Shown here: one piece after another, positions 31,990-40,627 of the stretch
Layout: every line of letters begins with the position of its first letter
How positions within the stretch are numbered: position 1 is the first letter of the stretch
From: Gammaproteobacteria bacterium
GTDB lineage: Bacteria > Pseudomonadota > Gammaproteobacteria > DSM-16500
Direction: 5' to 3'
Assembly: GCA_021323555.1 (NCBI GenBank)
Contig: JAJONP010000007.1
Coordinates: forward strand, 1 to 60,095
DNA length: 60,095 bases
Translations under genes and position numbers: made by a program
The notes under the pieces: generated by a model
Told to the model about the DNA's origin: nothing
Database searches by the model: none
Seen by the model: only the letters and a program-made list of their open reading frames with translations

Positions 31990-32945
31990 GTACATTGGAA
32001 ATAGGAGTAATAGTATCTATTTCGTCTATGATGTAGCCCCAAGCTATCGCAACTTGCAGGCCCTGTATTGCAGTTATAAGGATCAAAAGGATTAACTGCC
32101 ACACATTGCGTATCAAAATAAGTATATTGACCTTCATAGCCTTTAATTTCTGTATCATATTCAGTTATTTTGTCCGTAGGCTTGTATTCTGAACTATGTG
32201 GGTCGTTGACTTTTAATCCAGGGGGTTTTTCATTGCAATATTGAATGTATTTGTTTCCTATTGCAGCGCCTATTGGTGGTGTTAAAGTGCAAGTATAGCC
32301 TGCGTTTCTATAGGCTACATAATTTGCATTAGTCACTGGATAGGGCGCGAGCTGCATCGTTTCTGCAAACTTAATCTCTGGAGCTGAGTTATAAGTAGCA
32401 ACGCCAGTATAACCTGCTGGACAGACTGCATCTGTAGTACTAACGATCTGATTAACAGCCCCAGCATCATAGCCAACAGTTTTAAACTGGACACTTCTAG
32501 TAACTGTACAGGAGTCTGGGCAATTCGGTGTTTTTCCATATGGCGTATTCTCATTTATATCAGGACACACTGGAGTTACAGGGCACACGGGTAAGTTACT
32601 GTAATTTTCATTAGAAATGGGCAATGTTGGAATACTCACGCCAGGATGCTTTGCTTGCAATGGCAGTGATCCAGACCCGGGAGGAACAATTTGCGTGCTA
32701 CCGGATGGAGGACGTAGTATCGTGACAGGTACAGGTACAAACTCATTCATTGGCGTAGGAGGTGGCACTAGTACGGTCGAAGGAGTTTGAGCAGGTGAAG
32801 AAGGTATTGTCGTAACAGGTACTGGAGTTTGTGTTGATGGAGAAGGTGTTACCGATATTGTAATAGCGGATGCATGAGAAGAAATGAGACTAAGAACAGA
32901 AGCAGCTCCACATGCACCTGCTAATGTGAAAATTCCTTTTTTCAT
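31809..32945 (-). CDS. Secreted Pro/Thr-rich, Cys-rich protein on the opposite strand of the pilus cluster
   Basis: Starts at ATG 32945 with AGGAG seven bases upstream; an upstream ATG at 33002 has no such site. A signal peptide (KKGIFTLAGACGAASVLSLISSHASA) is followed by ~90 residues rich in Pro, Thr, Ser and Val, then a domain with many cysteines (PVCPVTPVCPD, NCPDSCTVTRSV, AVCPAGYTG, CNTGPASCDS). The segment around SCTVTRSV followed by VCPAGYTG parallels SCTVISSV and ACPLNM in prepilin 2, so the two may share a domain. The last ~60 codons are antisense to prepilin 2 and may be a read-on; a frameshift before them cannot be excluded. Function unknown; surface adhesin or pilus accessory is a guess. 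Confidence 0.65.
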   Translation of the reverse strand: MKKGIFTLAGACGAASVLSLISSHASAITISVTPSPSTQTPVPVTTIPSSPAQTPSTVLVPPPTPMNEFVPVPVTILRPPSGSTQIVPPGSGSLPLQAKHPGVSIPTLPISNENYSNLPVCPVTPVCPDINENTPYGKTPNCPDSCTVTRSVQFKTVGYDAGAVNQIVSTTDAVCPAGYTGVATYNSAPEIKFAETMQLAPYPVTNANYVAYRNAGYTCTLTPPIGAAIGNKYIQYCNEKPPGLKVNDPHSSEYKPTDKITEYDTEIKGYEGQYTYFDTQCVAVNPFDPYNCNTGPASCDSLGLHHRRNRYYYSYFQCTYPSGLYFTAEPETAGVVGSLAGIHRVNAKTTAASFAQLGFPPALLTTPFCVTILTQTRQ

Positions 32946-33134
32946 GATACAACTCCTATAATGAATTTGTTTATCATATAAAGGAAATGTATTGCTTTGC
33001 AATCGACTTATTAATTACTTTTAAGTTTTTAAAGACAGCCTGTAAAAATCATTACACATTCCAGAATAAATCACTTATACTTAAAAACAGTTTTTTGGAT
33101 AAAATAGATTGGCTTATATCTAATGGAGTATGTA

Positions 33135-33584
33135 ATGAAGTGCTTCGTCACTAGGATAAGTTTAACAGGGATCAGTGCATTTCTTTTTACTTTGCCGATC
33201 GTTGCTATGGCAGGCTGGCAAGTCGCAAAACCCCGACAGTCTGTTCCGAGCGAGCCCTTTTTTCAAGCGGGCTATCAACATGACACTTCTTTTGTGCCGA
33301 CTTATGGAAGTTCTGCTTTTCCTAATCAATTTTCTAATCTAGGCAAGCCTGCGGCTGTTTATGCGATTAGTGTGAGCGGTTCGCTAAAAGAAAATATCGT
33401 GCGTATTATGGATCGCTACCATTGGAAAGTGGTATGGCAAGCGCCTTATGATTACAATTTTGATGGGCGGGTCACAGGATCGAGTTTACCGAATGTCATG
33501 GAAAAATTAATTAAGCCATTTCCATTGCAAGCCGTTTTATATATGTCTAATCGTACAATGACTATTTTGCCAAGGAAACTGTAA
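33135..33584 (+). CDS. TcpQ/PilL-type pilus biogenesis protein
   Basis: A 149-residue exported protein (hydrophobic N-terminus ending VAMAGWQ). Its C-terminal ~80 residues fit the TcpQ/PilL C-terminal domain: SLKENIVRIMDRYHWKVVWQ, APYDYNFDGR and KPFPLQAVLYMSNRTM. In TCP and R64 systems this protein stabilises the secretin. The upstream ATG at 33123 is in frame, but GGAG is positioned for the ATG at 33135. One base overlaps the secretin gene. Confidence 0.8.
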   Translation: MKCFVTRISLTGISAFLFTLPIVAMAGWQVAKPRQSVPSEPFFQAGYQHDTSFVPTYGSSAFPNQFSNLGKPAAVYAISVSGSLKENIVRIMDRYHWKVVWQAPYDYNFDGRVTGSSLPNVMEKLIKPFPLQAVLYMSNRTMTILPRKL

Positions 33585-35209
33585 TGCTTTATACAAGAAT
33601 GGTTCTGCTGTTTATTACGATTGCTTTATTCCTATCTGGTTGTAACTCACCTGTTTACAATCAGACAGAAGGTAATGTGGCTGATGTCAAACAACGTGTA
33701 GATGAAGCAAGGGTGAAATCAAATAATTCAGGCAAGCAACCCCCTGCGTTGATAGTTAAAGAAGATCCGTATGTGGATAAAACGCCTATTGATTTGGCAA
33801 AACAACCTACTTGGTTGAGAAACCATATTATTTTAAGAGGGAACCAACTGCCTTTCTCTTACTATAGCCGAGCTGTGGTCGGAGGTGCGGGTCGTAATAT
33901 ATTGACCCGCTACCAAGTGGGTTTGGATGATACGGCTAAGGTATCGATGAATTATTCGGGTACGGTCAAAGGTGCTTTAGATTTGTTGGCTGCTAAATCA
34001 GGCTATGTGTATTCAATCAATGGTAATTCTGTTTATTGGCAAGCATTTTTGACTAAAACATTTGATATTGCTTTTATGCCGGGTGCTTCTGATTACATGA
34101 TGGGTAAAGCTGCAAGTGGTTCAGGGATTAGTAATGTTTCAAGTGGTAGTGGTGGAGGAAATACGACAGTGACGGCTATTATTGATGATAGTGCATCGTC
34201 ACAATATAGTAATTTAAAAGGAACACTCTCTATTTGGAAGGATTTGGAAAGTACTATCAAGCAATTGCTTTCGCCACAAGGCAGTGTCATGGTTTCAGAG
34301 TCCACGACATCCGTTACTGTTCGTGATAGGCCAACGAATTTACAGTTGGTCGGTAAATATATCGCAAATTTAAATAATACGCTTTCGAGACAAGTGTTAG
34401 TTAAAGTTCAAGTGTTGGATATTTCACTTTCTAATGCATTTAACTTTGGTATTAATTGGCAAGCCGTGAAAACAGCATTAGGTAATCAATTTCAATTAAA
34501 TGCGAGTTATGGCACACCTATTAGCCTGAGTACATTAAATCCATTCGTGACGACTACGCCATTGCCACAAAATGGTGGAGGCGCGCCAGGGCTACCTCAA
34601 TTTGGTACGGTGAATCTTAATCCAAACAGTACTGCAGGTGTTACGGCTTTGATTAATGCGTTGACCCAACAAGGGAAAGTATCTTTGGTTACTGAGCCTA
34701 GAGTGATTTGTCTCAATAATAATGTATCTGTTATACGTATTGTTCAACAGGCGGGTTATTTGGCAAGTGTACAAACGACATCGCTTTCAGGTTCTGCGAG
34801 TGGGGGTGCGTCTATTACCACACAAGTTACGCCAGGCACTGTCGTGACGGGATTGACATTGTATATTTTGCCTAAAATTATGGGTGATAAGGTATTTTTA
34901 CAAGTGAATGCAGATTTATCGACTAATAATGGTATTGCTACTTTGTCTTCTACATCGGGAAGTTCTCCTTCATCAGGCAATACATCGCCTGTTATTCAAG
35001 TGCCTAATGTGACCCAAAAACAATTTAATCAGCGTAGCGTAGTTAACTCTGGAGATACATTGATCCTTTCTGGTTTTAGGCAAGTATCTAATCAGGCGAA
35101 TGCAATGCAAATGTTTCAATCACAGGCGCTGGGAGGTAAAGCGGCTGTTGAAGTGACAAGTGAAACCATCGTTTTAATCACGCCTATTATATTGCACGGG
35201 TTTGCTTAA
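33584..35209 (+). CDS. pilN: Type IVB pilus outer-membrane secretin (PilN family)
   Basis: Forms the outer-membrane pore for the pilus. A lipoprotein signal with lipobox LSGC (Cys at about 20) precedes N-terminal domains and, from about residue 330, the secretin core: QQGKVSLVTEPRVICLNNNVSVIRI, GTVVTGLTLYILPKIMGDKVFLQ and the C-terminal SETIVLITPIILHG. Lipoprotein secretins of this length (541) are typical of the R64 PilN/BfpB group. Sits between the TcpQ-like gene and PilO2. Confidence 0.9.
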   Translation: MLYTRMVLLFITIALFLSGCNSPVYNQTEGNVADVKQRVDEARVKSNNSGKQPPALIVKEDPYVDKTPIDLAKQPTWLRNHIILRGNQLPFSYYSRAVVGGAGRNILTRYQVGLDDTAKVSMNYSGTVKGALDLLAAKSGYVYSINGNSVYWQAFLTKTFDIAFMPGASDYMMGKAASGSGISNVSSGSGGGNTTVTAIIDDSASSQYSNLKGTLSIWKDLESTIKQLLSPQGSVMVSESTTSVTVRDRPTNLQLVGKYIANLNNTLSRQVLVKVQVLDISLSNAFNFGINWQAVKTALGNQFQLNASYGTPISLSTLNPFVTTTPLPQNGGGAPGLPQFGTVNLNPNSTAGVTALINALTQQGKVSLVTEPRVICLNNNVSVIRIVQQAGYLASVQTTSLSGSASGGASITTQVTPGTVVTGLTLYILPKIMGDKVFLQVNADLSTNNGIATLSSTSGSSPSSGNTSPVIQVPNVTQKQFNQRSVVNSGDTLILSGFRQVSNQANAMQMFQSQALGGKAAVEVTSETIVLITPIILHGFA

Positions 35210-36451
35210 ATGCCGTACATCACTCGAGAAGATGGCGAACGTTTTATTATTCCATCCTATCGTGATGTGTTGAGCGCGAAAAAACCCAGCCTTTTAAGAA
35301 GAGAAATTTTACTGCTTGCGGGTAATTATGGTGAATATATTACTTTGCAAAAGAAAAATGCTTCTCAATATGAAATTGCATTTTCTCCTGATTCAGGGGC
35401 TTTATTAGGCGAAACAGTTTGGCATTATTTTAAACGCCCTCGTGATTTAGTCTATTGTGAAGCTATTTCTAACACCGATGCGATTTTAGTGGTCGTTAAA
35501 TCAGGAAGTGTTTATCTGGATGGTAGTTTTCCTCTAGACAGTATTGTTGAAGAACTTGTTATTTTTAAAACTCAGCAAAATAATTTTGATATTTATCTGT
35601 ATGGCGATGTGCCTATCAGCCAACTACCTGAAGATGATAAATTTTCATTTGATGCGGCTTCAGTCAAATCATTTAACATTTTAAAAAAACCTGTTTTTCC
35701 AACATTACCTACAGTTAAACAGTTTCAATTACAATTGGTTAATACTGTATTAAAATCGCAAGGTATTGGCGTTTTTCCTACTAAAATAATAGCTATGATG
35801 GTGCTTTTGGTAGCGCTTCTTTGGATGGGATGGGATTATATTTCCACGCATAAGAAAACAATCAGTATGCCGCAGACTTTTATTAAGGTTATTAATCCTT
35901 ATGAATTATACATCAGTAAATTAACCTCACCTAACCCAGCGATGCTGATACATCAACTTGTGAATAACACCGCTCTATTTTTCACACTACCTGGGTGGTT
36001 TGTAGGTGCGTTTGTTTATGATAATAATCTTGGGATGGATGCTATAGTGAAATCCAGGGGGGCGAGGGTTGATGCGCTTTATAAGTGGGCAGAAAAAAAT
36101 AACGTAAAAGTAGAATTAACTCCTGATGGCTTTCATTTGAAGTTGATTTTAACATCCATGAATAGACCTGAGCCGAATGTTATTTATCGTTTGGATAGTG
36201 TTATCGCAAATTTAATAGATAGATTGTCTTATATTATTCCTGGTAATCCATTAAATGTAGGGGAATTTGTTAATAATGGAACTTATAAAGAAGCGAAATT
36301 AACCATTCAATTTAATGCGATATCGCCTACTTTACTCAATATTATCGGACAACAATTAAAAATGCTGCCACTTATACTGTCAAAAGTGAATGTGGTTGTT
36401 ACAAATGGAAAATTAACGGGTTCAATTGTTCTTACAGCGCTAGGAAACTAA
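35210..36451 (+). CDS. pilO2: Type IVB pilus protein PilO2
   Basis: A 413-residue bitopic inner-membrane protein. Residues about 1-180 form a cytoplasmic part, a single membrane segment lies at about 190-210 (IIAMMVLLVALLWMGWDYIS), and the rest is periplasmic. This matches R64 PilO/PilO2, an alignment component between ATPase and secretin. Its place immediately after pilN (start one base after the stop) and before pilP supports the name. Confidence 0.85.
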   Translation: MPYITREDGERFIIPSYRDVLSAKKPSLLRREILLLAGNYGEYITLQKKNASQYEIAFSPDSGALLGETVWHYFKRPRDLVYCEAISNTDAILVVVKSGSVYLDGSFPLDSIVEELVIFKTQQNNFDIYLYGDVPISQLPEDDKFSFDAASVKSFNILKKPVFPTLPTVKQFQLQLVNTVLKSQGIGVFPTKIIAMMVLLVALLWMGWDYISTHKKTISMPQTFIKVINPYELYISKLTSPNPAMLIHQLVNNTALFFTLPGWFVGAFVYDNNLGMDAIVKSRGARVDALYKWAEKNNVKVELTPDGFHLKLILTSMNRPEPNVIYRLDSVIANLIDRLSYIIPGNPLNVGEFVNNGTYKEAKLTIQFNAISPTLLNIIGQQLKMLPLILSKVNVVVTNGKLTGSIVLTALGN

Positions 36452-36482
36452 ATCCAGAAAATTAAATTCAGGAAACTAAACT

Positions 36483-37232
36483 ATGGAAAAAGAAAAACTC
36501 GCAGAAATGACAGCAAAACAAAAAGCTATGATAGGCGTTATGGTTGTCATAGTGCTTGTCGTGATATGGCAGGTCATGGGCTTGATCGGCACAGGCTCAA
36601 CTAAACCTGTTCCATCGGCTACTCCTACTGTGAATAAAAACAGTGGAGCTAGTAAAATGGGAGCTTCTCCTCCTTCTCCTTCGACAGAAGGTAATAAAAC
36701 GCTACAGCAAAATGAGCTGCGGCAAGCACCTGTCGCGAATGATGCACGATTTTTGCAATTGCAGCAAATGAGTGAACAAAAATACATTGGAAAATTAAAT
36801 GATTTAGAAGATTTAAAAATACAGCGTGAGATTGCTGAAACTAACCAGGCTATTGCAACAGCGAAACTGGCCACAGTGACAGCCGAAAAAAATATCAACG
36901 ATCTTTTAACTAAACCTGCCAAGCCTGAAGTGCCAGCCTCTGCTTATGCGAATAAATTAGCTCATCCGGGTACTGAAGAGACAGCTGCTGAAGGTTCTCT
37001 TGCATCTTCCGCTACTCGCGCGATGCCTGAGGTAGATTACACAATTATTTCTGTTTCAATGCAATTGCATAAATGGAATGCCATCATTGGGTATCAGGGA
37101 AAGTTGTTTAATGTGGGTATTGGTGATGTATTGGCGGCTGATGGCTCCGTAGTGACAGATATTAATAAAAATAGCGTGACTTTAAAGAAAGATGGTGGAA
37201 TAAGGAAGATAAATATTACGACAGGCATATGA
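36483..37232 (+). CDS. pilP: Type IV pilus biogenesis protein PilP
   Basis: A 249-residue protein with one N-terminal membrane segment (about 16-35), a long charged helical region (about 80-140) and a C-terminal PilP beta domain (VDYTIISVSMQLHKWNAIIGYQGKLF ... LAADGSVVTDINKNSVTLKKDGG). PilP couples the inner-membrane platform to the secretin. Preceded by a short AGGAAACTAAACT leader with a Shine-Dalgarno AGGA. Last pilus gene in the run; coq7 follows after 4 bp. Confidence 0.85.
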   Translation: MEKEKLAEMTAKQKAMIGVMVVIVLVVIWQVMGLIGTGSTKPVPSATPTVNKNSGASKMGASPPSPSTEGNKTLQQNELRQAPVANDARFLQLQQMSEQKYIGKLNDLEDLKIQREIAETNQAIATAKLATVTAEKNINDLLTKPAKPEVPASAYANKLAHPGTEETAAEGSLASSATRAMPEVDYTIISVSMQLHKWNAIIGYQGKLFNVGIGDVLAADGSVVTDINKNSVTLKKDGGIRKINITTGI

Positions 37233-37236
37233 TAAT

Positions 37237-37896
37237 ATGAATAGCCATTTTACAAATACCCGTCATTTTTCTTTCAGTGACCGTTTTTGTCTTAGTGTTG
37301 ACCAAGCATTACGAGCTGTTTTTAATAATCCTAAAACAACAGGTAGGCCTTACCCTGTGGATGATATGGAGGAGCCTAACTTAACTATTGCAGAGCGTCA
37401 GCATTCATCTGGGCTTATGCGAGTAAATCATACGGGCGAAGTCTGTGCGCAAGCTTTGTATCATGGTCAAAGCATTACTTCCTATGGCCACGCTATGAAA
37501 GAAAAAATGCATCAGGCGGCTATTGAGGAAGGCGACCATTTGGCATGGTGCCATCGGCGTATTCTAGAATTAGATAGTCATACCAGCTATCTTAATTTTT
37601 TATGGTACCTCGGTTCATTTGCAATGGGTTTGGCCGCAGGATTCATTGGTGATTCATGGAGTTTAGGTTTCGTTGCTGAAACCGAAACGCAAGTGATTCA
37701 ACATTTAGAGAAACATTTAATGCTTTTGCCTCTGCAAGATAAAAAAAGCTATGCTATTTTGAAAAAAATGCAGTCTGATGAAGAGCAACATAAAAATCAT
37801 GCCAGAGATGCAGGGGCTAAAACTCTCCCACGGCCTATTAAAAAACTCATGGGTGTTCTATCAGCTATCATGGTAAAAACAGCTTACTGGATGTAG
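37237..37896 (+). CDS. coq7: 2-polyprenyl-3-methyl-6-methoxy-1,4-benzoquinone monooxygenase
   Basis: Di-iron hydroxylase of ubiquinone synthesis (Coq7/UbiF-replacing type). The iron ligands are visible in the two carboxylate-His pairs: GEVCAQALYHGQ, EEGDHLAWCHRR, ETETQVIQHLEKH and SDEEQHKNHA. Full length at 219. It directly follows pilP and may be cotranscribed with the pilus genes; a small perfect hairpin (GTAGA-TTT-TCTAC) lies just after the stop. Confidence 0.95.
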   Translation: MNSHFTNTRHFSFSDRFCLSVDQALRAVFNNPKTTGRPYPVDDMEEPNLTIAERQHSSGLMRVNHTGEVCAQALYHGQSITSYGHAMKEKMHQAAIEEGDHLAWCHRRILELDSHTSYLNFLWYLGSFAMGLAAGFIGDSWSLGFVAETETQVIQHLEKHLMLLPLQDKKSYAILKKMQSDEEQHKNHARDAGAKTLPRPIKKLMGVLSAIMVKTAYWM

Positions 37897-37924
37897 GGTA
37901 GATTTTCTACTATGCTGTTTTATG

Positions 37925-38020
37925 GCAACAGGTTAGTCCTTCTTTAGAAACGGCCATTTTTGGCCAATCTTTTGCGAAACATTTCTTTAAAATGCTCATA
38001 TACTACCTGTATGCTGCGCT
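37925..38020 (+). repeat. Dispersed repeat, copy R1
   Basis: A non-coding repeat. Its first ~60 bp (GCAACAGGTTAGTCCTTC ... GGCCAATCTTTTGCGAAA) are shared, inverted, with 56930-56994; its second half (TTGGCCAATCT through GTATGCTGCGCT) is shared with 38058-38120. Contains the perfect hairpin GGCCA-TTTT-TGGCC. Confidence 0.8.
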
Positions 38021-38051
38021 TTTTGTAAGTGTTCACGCTTTAATAGGCAAA

Positions 38052-38125
38052 GTCCGTATTTGGCCAATCTCGTGCGAAAATTTTATAAAAATGTGCTCAC
38101 ATACAAGTGTATGCTGCGCTATTTG
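38052..38125 (+). repeat. Dispersed repeat, copy R2
   Basis: Shares TTGGCCAATCT, TGCGAAA, AAAATG, GCTCA and GTATGCTGCGCT with R1 in the same order, and TGCGAAAATTTT with R3. Contains the hairpin CATAC-AAGT-GTATG. Ends just past the stop of the membrane-protein gene on the other strand (38128). Confidence 0.75.
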
Positions 38126-38127
38126 AC

Positions 38128-38451
38128 CTATGACGTTTTATGTAAAATAACCAATGCAGATGTTTGAATAAGCCAGGTAATCCAGATGATATCCATAAAA
38201 TAAGGAAACCAACGGCGTTTTGCTATCCAATAAATAATAGTAGGAACAAGGCCGACTAAAACAGGAATGGCGAGCAGCGTTATTACATTACGGATGATGT
38301 TTCCCGCTTGGCCACCTGAGAAAACGCTAGTTAAAATATCTGAAATCCAATCATGTGCTAACAGTAAATATTGTAATCCCTGTTGTGCATAGGGCATTCC
38401 AACTGTAATTGCTATACTTAATAAGATAATGACAATGATTTGTTTTAACAT
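38128..38451 (-). CDS. Small membrane protein (107 aa), unknown function
   Basis: Three or four hydrophobic segments (about 3-20, 45-70, 82-100) in a 107-residue protein; no recognised domain. It follows the next small membrane-protein gene by about 30 bp with AGGAAGAATA as a likely Shine-Dalgarno, so the two look like a pair downstream of yadGH. I see no functional clue beyond the location. Confidence 0.7.
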   Translation of the reverse strand: MLKQIIVIILLSIAITVGMPYAQQGLQYLLLAHDWISDILTSVFSGGQAGNIIRNVITLLAIPVLVGLVPTIIYWIAKRRWFPYFMDIIWITWLIQTSALVILHKTS

Positions 38452-38481
38452 AGTTATTCTTCCTTGTTTAATTAATTTATT

Positions 38482-38826
38482 TTACCATTTAACCAATATT
38501 GTTATAAAAAGACCTATGACAGACATAACAATAAGTTGCCATGCATCGACAGATGAAATAAGCGGAATAGTATAATCTTGTATTGTAAACAAAATTAATA
38601 GCCCGAGGGTCAGTGTGATAACAGGCATTAGCGCGGAACGTGCTGACGCTAGAATAATCAACACTGCTATCACTATTTTCCCGCCACTATAAATATAATC
38701 AATCCACATGGGAAATAAATGATGCGTAGAAAGATAGTAATAAGTACCTATTATGATCGCAATTAAAATAATATGCGAAAGAATGGATGTGAGTGAAAAC
38801 AAATGACCGTTTCTTTTATGGCGCAT
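38482..38826 (-). CDS. Small membrane protein (114 aa), unknown function
   Basis: Mostly hydrophobic, with about four membrane segments (14-33, 48-62, 65-83, 95-112) after a short basic N-terminus MRHKRNGHLFS. No family recognised. It lies 43 bp after yadH on the same strand and could be part of the same transcript. Confidence 0.7.
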   Translation of the reverse strand: MRHKRNGHLFSLTSILSHIILIAIIIGTYYYLSTHHLFPMWIDYIYSGGKIVIAVLIILASARSALMPVITLTLGLLILFTIQDYTIPLISSVDAWQLIVMSVIGLFITILVKW

Positions 38827-38869
38827 AGTGAGAGTAACTACTTTAATTAAAGTACTAAAGATAACATAT

Positions 38870-39658
38870 TTAGCTGCGAAGTCCTACGCCCTTTTTTAAT
38901 AAAAATAAAGACCAAACAAAAAGAATAATCAATAACAAACCCGTTAATAAAAATCCATAATAAATATTAATGTCAGAGATACCTAATATTCCATATCTAA
39001 ATGTATCAACCATATTTAATACGGGATTTAAAAGGGAGAGTTTTTGCCAAAGAGGGGGAAGTTGTTTAATTGAATAAAATACACCCCCTAAATAAGTCAA
39101 TGGAGTGAGTACAAATGTCGGGATAAAAGCAACATCATCGAATCGTTTTGCGAAAATCCCATTAATAAATCCAGCTAATGAAAATAATAGAGAAGCTGAA
39201 ATAGCCATGCTTATAACGATAATCGTATTATAAATATGGATATGTGTGAAAAAGAGAGCAATCAATACGACTACGATACCCACTAATAATCCACGTAACG
39301 CCCCTGAAACCGTATATCCACACAAAATAATATAACTTGGCATTGAGGAGACGAGCATTTCTTCAATGCTTTTACTGAATTTAGCGCCAAAAAAAGAAGA
39401 AGAAGTGTTCGCATAGGCATTCGTTATCATGGCCATCATCACTAATCCGGGAGCAATATACTGTATATAAGAGAATCCTTGGATAGGATGAAGCTGTGCT
39501 CCAATTAATTTGCCAAAAATAATAAAATAAAGTGTCATGGTGATAGCAGGGGGTAATAACGTTTGTGTCCAAATTCTTATAAAACGTATAATTTCTTTAT
39601 GTAAAATAGTTTGTAACGCAATGCTATTTTTCCTGGAAAATATTGAATGCAAGATCAT
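38870..39658 (-). CDS. yadH: ABC-2 type transport permease YadH
   Basis: Six-helix ABC-2 permease of 262 residues, the partner of the ATPase encoded just upstream (4-bp overlap). Motifs such as PPAITMTLYFIIFGKLIG near the start and TPLTYLGGVFYS near 185 are typical of the YadH group. The substrate is not established. Confidence 0.92.
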   Translation of the reverse strand: MILHSIFSRKNSIALQTILHKEIIRFIRIWTQTLLPPAITMTLYFIIFGKLIGAQLHPIQGFSYIQYIAPGLVMMAMITNAYANTSSSFFGAKFSKSIEEMLVSSMPSYIILCGYTVSGALRGLLVGIVVVLIALFFTHIHIYNTIIVISMAISASLLFSLAGFINGIFAKRFDDVAFIPTFVLTPLTYLGGVFYSIKQLPPLWQKLSLLNPVLNMVDTFRYGILGISDINIYYGFLLTGLLLIILFVWSLFLLKKGVGLRS

Positions 39659-40581
39659 GTCGGTAATGCCTTATTTTCAGCAACCAAATGAATAAATAAT
39701 TCTTCAAGACGATTCGTCTTATTATGTATGCTATTAATTTGGATGTTTTGTTTGTTAAGTTCATCAAATAACTTATTCAACGATTGATTTTTAAATAATT
39801 CAACTTCAATAGTGAGATTATCCAGGAGGCGATAAGAGTAATCTCTTGACTTTGTTAAGTGATCAATAGGATTAGCAATTTCAAGCAGTAATGTTTGCAT
39901 AGTTAATTGATTGATTAATGATTTTGTACTTGCATTCTTTATAATTTCACCATGGTCGATAATGGCTATATTCTTGCAAAGCTTTTCTGCTTCTTCAAGA
40001 TAATGTGTCGTTAGAATAATGGTAGTACCTTGTTGATTCAATCGGGTAAGGAAATTCCACAAAGAATGTCTTAACTCAATATCAACACCTGCGGTGGGTT
40101 CGTCAAGGATCAGTAATTTGGGTTGGTTAATGAGGGCACGTGCAATCATTAGCCGTCTCTTCATCCCACCCGATAAATGTAACACGCGCCGTTCGCGTAA
40201 CTCCCATAAGCCCATTTCTTTTAAATAGAGTTCTGCATGTGGAATAGCTATTTTGCGAGAGATGCCGTAATAACCTGCTTGATTAATGATAACATCTATT
40301 ATTTTTTCAAATGGATTAAAATTAATTTCTTGTGGCACGATACCAATACAAGATTTAGCTGCTTCGAAATGAGTGTCAATATTGTATCCAAAAACGGCTA
40401 TTGTTCCTGAGGTTTTTTTAACAAGTGAGGACAAAATGCCGATGGTAGTTGATTTTCCAGCGCCATTTGGCCCTAGTAAACCAAAAAAATCTCCTTCGGC
40501 AATAGTGAAACTAATACCTTTGAGTGCGGTTGCTCCGGTAGGATATATCTTAGTAAGATTTTTTACAGTGAGTGCGGCCAT
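39655..40581 (-). CDS. yadG: ABC transporter ATP-binding protein YadG
   Basis: ABC ATPase with Walker A GPNGAGKST near 38-46, signature LSGGMKRRLMIARAL, Walker B LLILDEPTAGVD and the switch His in TTHYLEEAE. The 308-residue chain and C-terminal NRLEELFIHL extension match E. coli YadG closely. Works with YadH. Confidence 0.94.
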   Translation of the reverse strand: MAALTVKNLTKIYPTGATALKGISFTIAEGDFFGLLGPNGAGKSTTIGILSSLVKKTSGTIAVFGYNIDTHFEAAKSCIGIVPQEINFNPFEKIIDVIINQAGYYGISRKIAIPHAELYLKEMGLWELRERRVLHLSGGMKRRLMIARALINQPKLLILDEPTAGVDIELRHSLWNFLTRLNQQGTTIILTTHYLEEAEKLCKNIAIIDHGEIIKNASTKSLINQLTMQTLLLEIANPIDHLTKSRDYSYRLLDNLTIEVELFKNQSLNKLFDELNKQNIQINSIHNKTNRLEELFIHLVAENKALPT

Positions 40582-40627
40582 AACTGTGATATTAGCATAC
40601 AGCTTTACATCTCAAAAATAGTTATTT

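Noticed and set aside
32946..33002. Longer N-terminus for the opposite-strand Cys-rich protein
   Set aside because: The extra 19 residues precede an excellent signal peptide and the AGGAG site fits the downstream ATG.
30949..33002. Shufflon (invertible pilus-tip cassettes)
   Set aside because: The opposite-strand gene has its own start and signal peptide, I see no short inverted crossover repeats, and no recombinase is nearby.
36476..36922. 148-residue minus-strand frame with hydrophobic segments
   Set aside because: It lies wholly inside pilP on the other strand and has no Shine-Dalgarno or recognisable domain; an antisense shadow.
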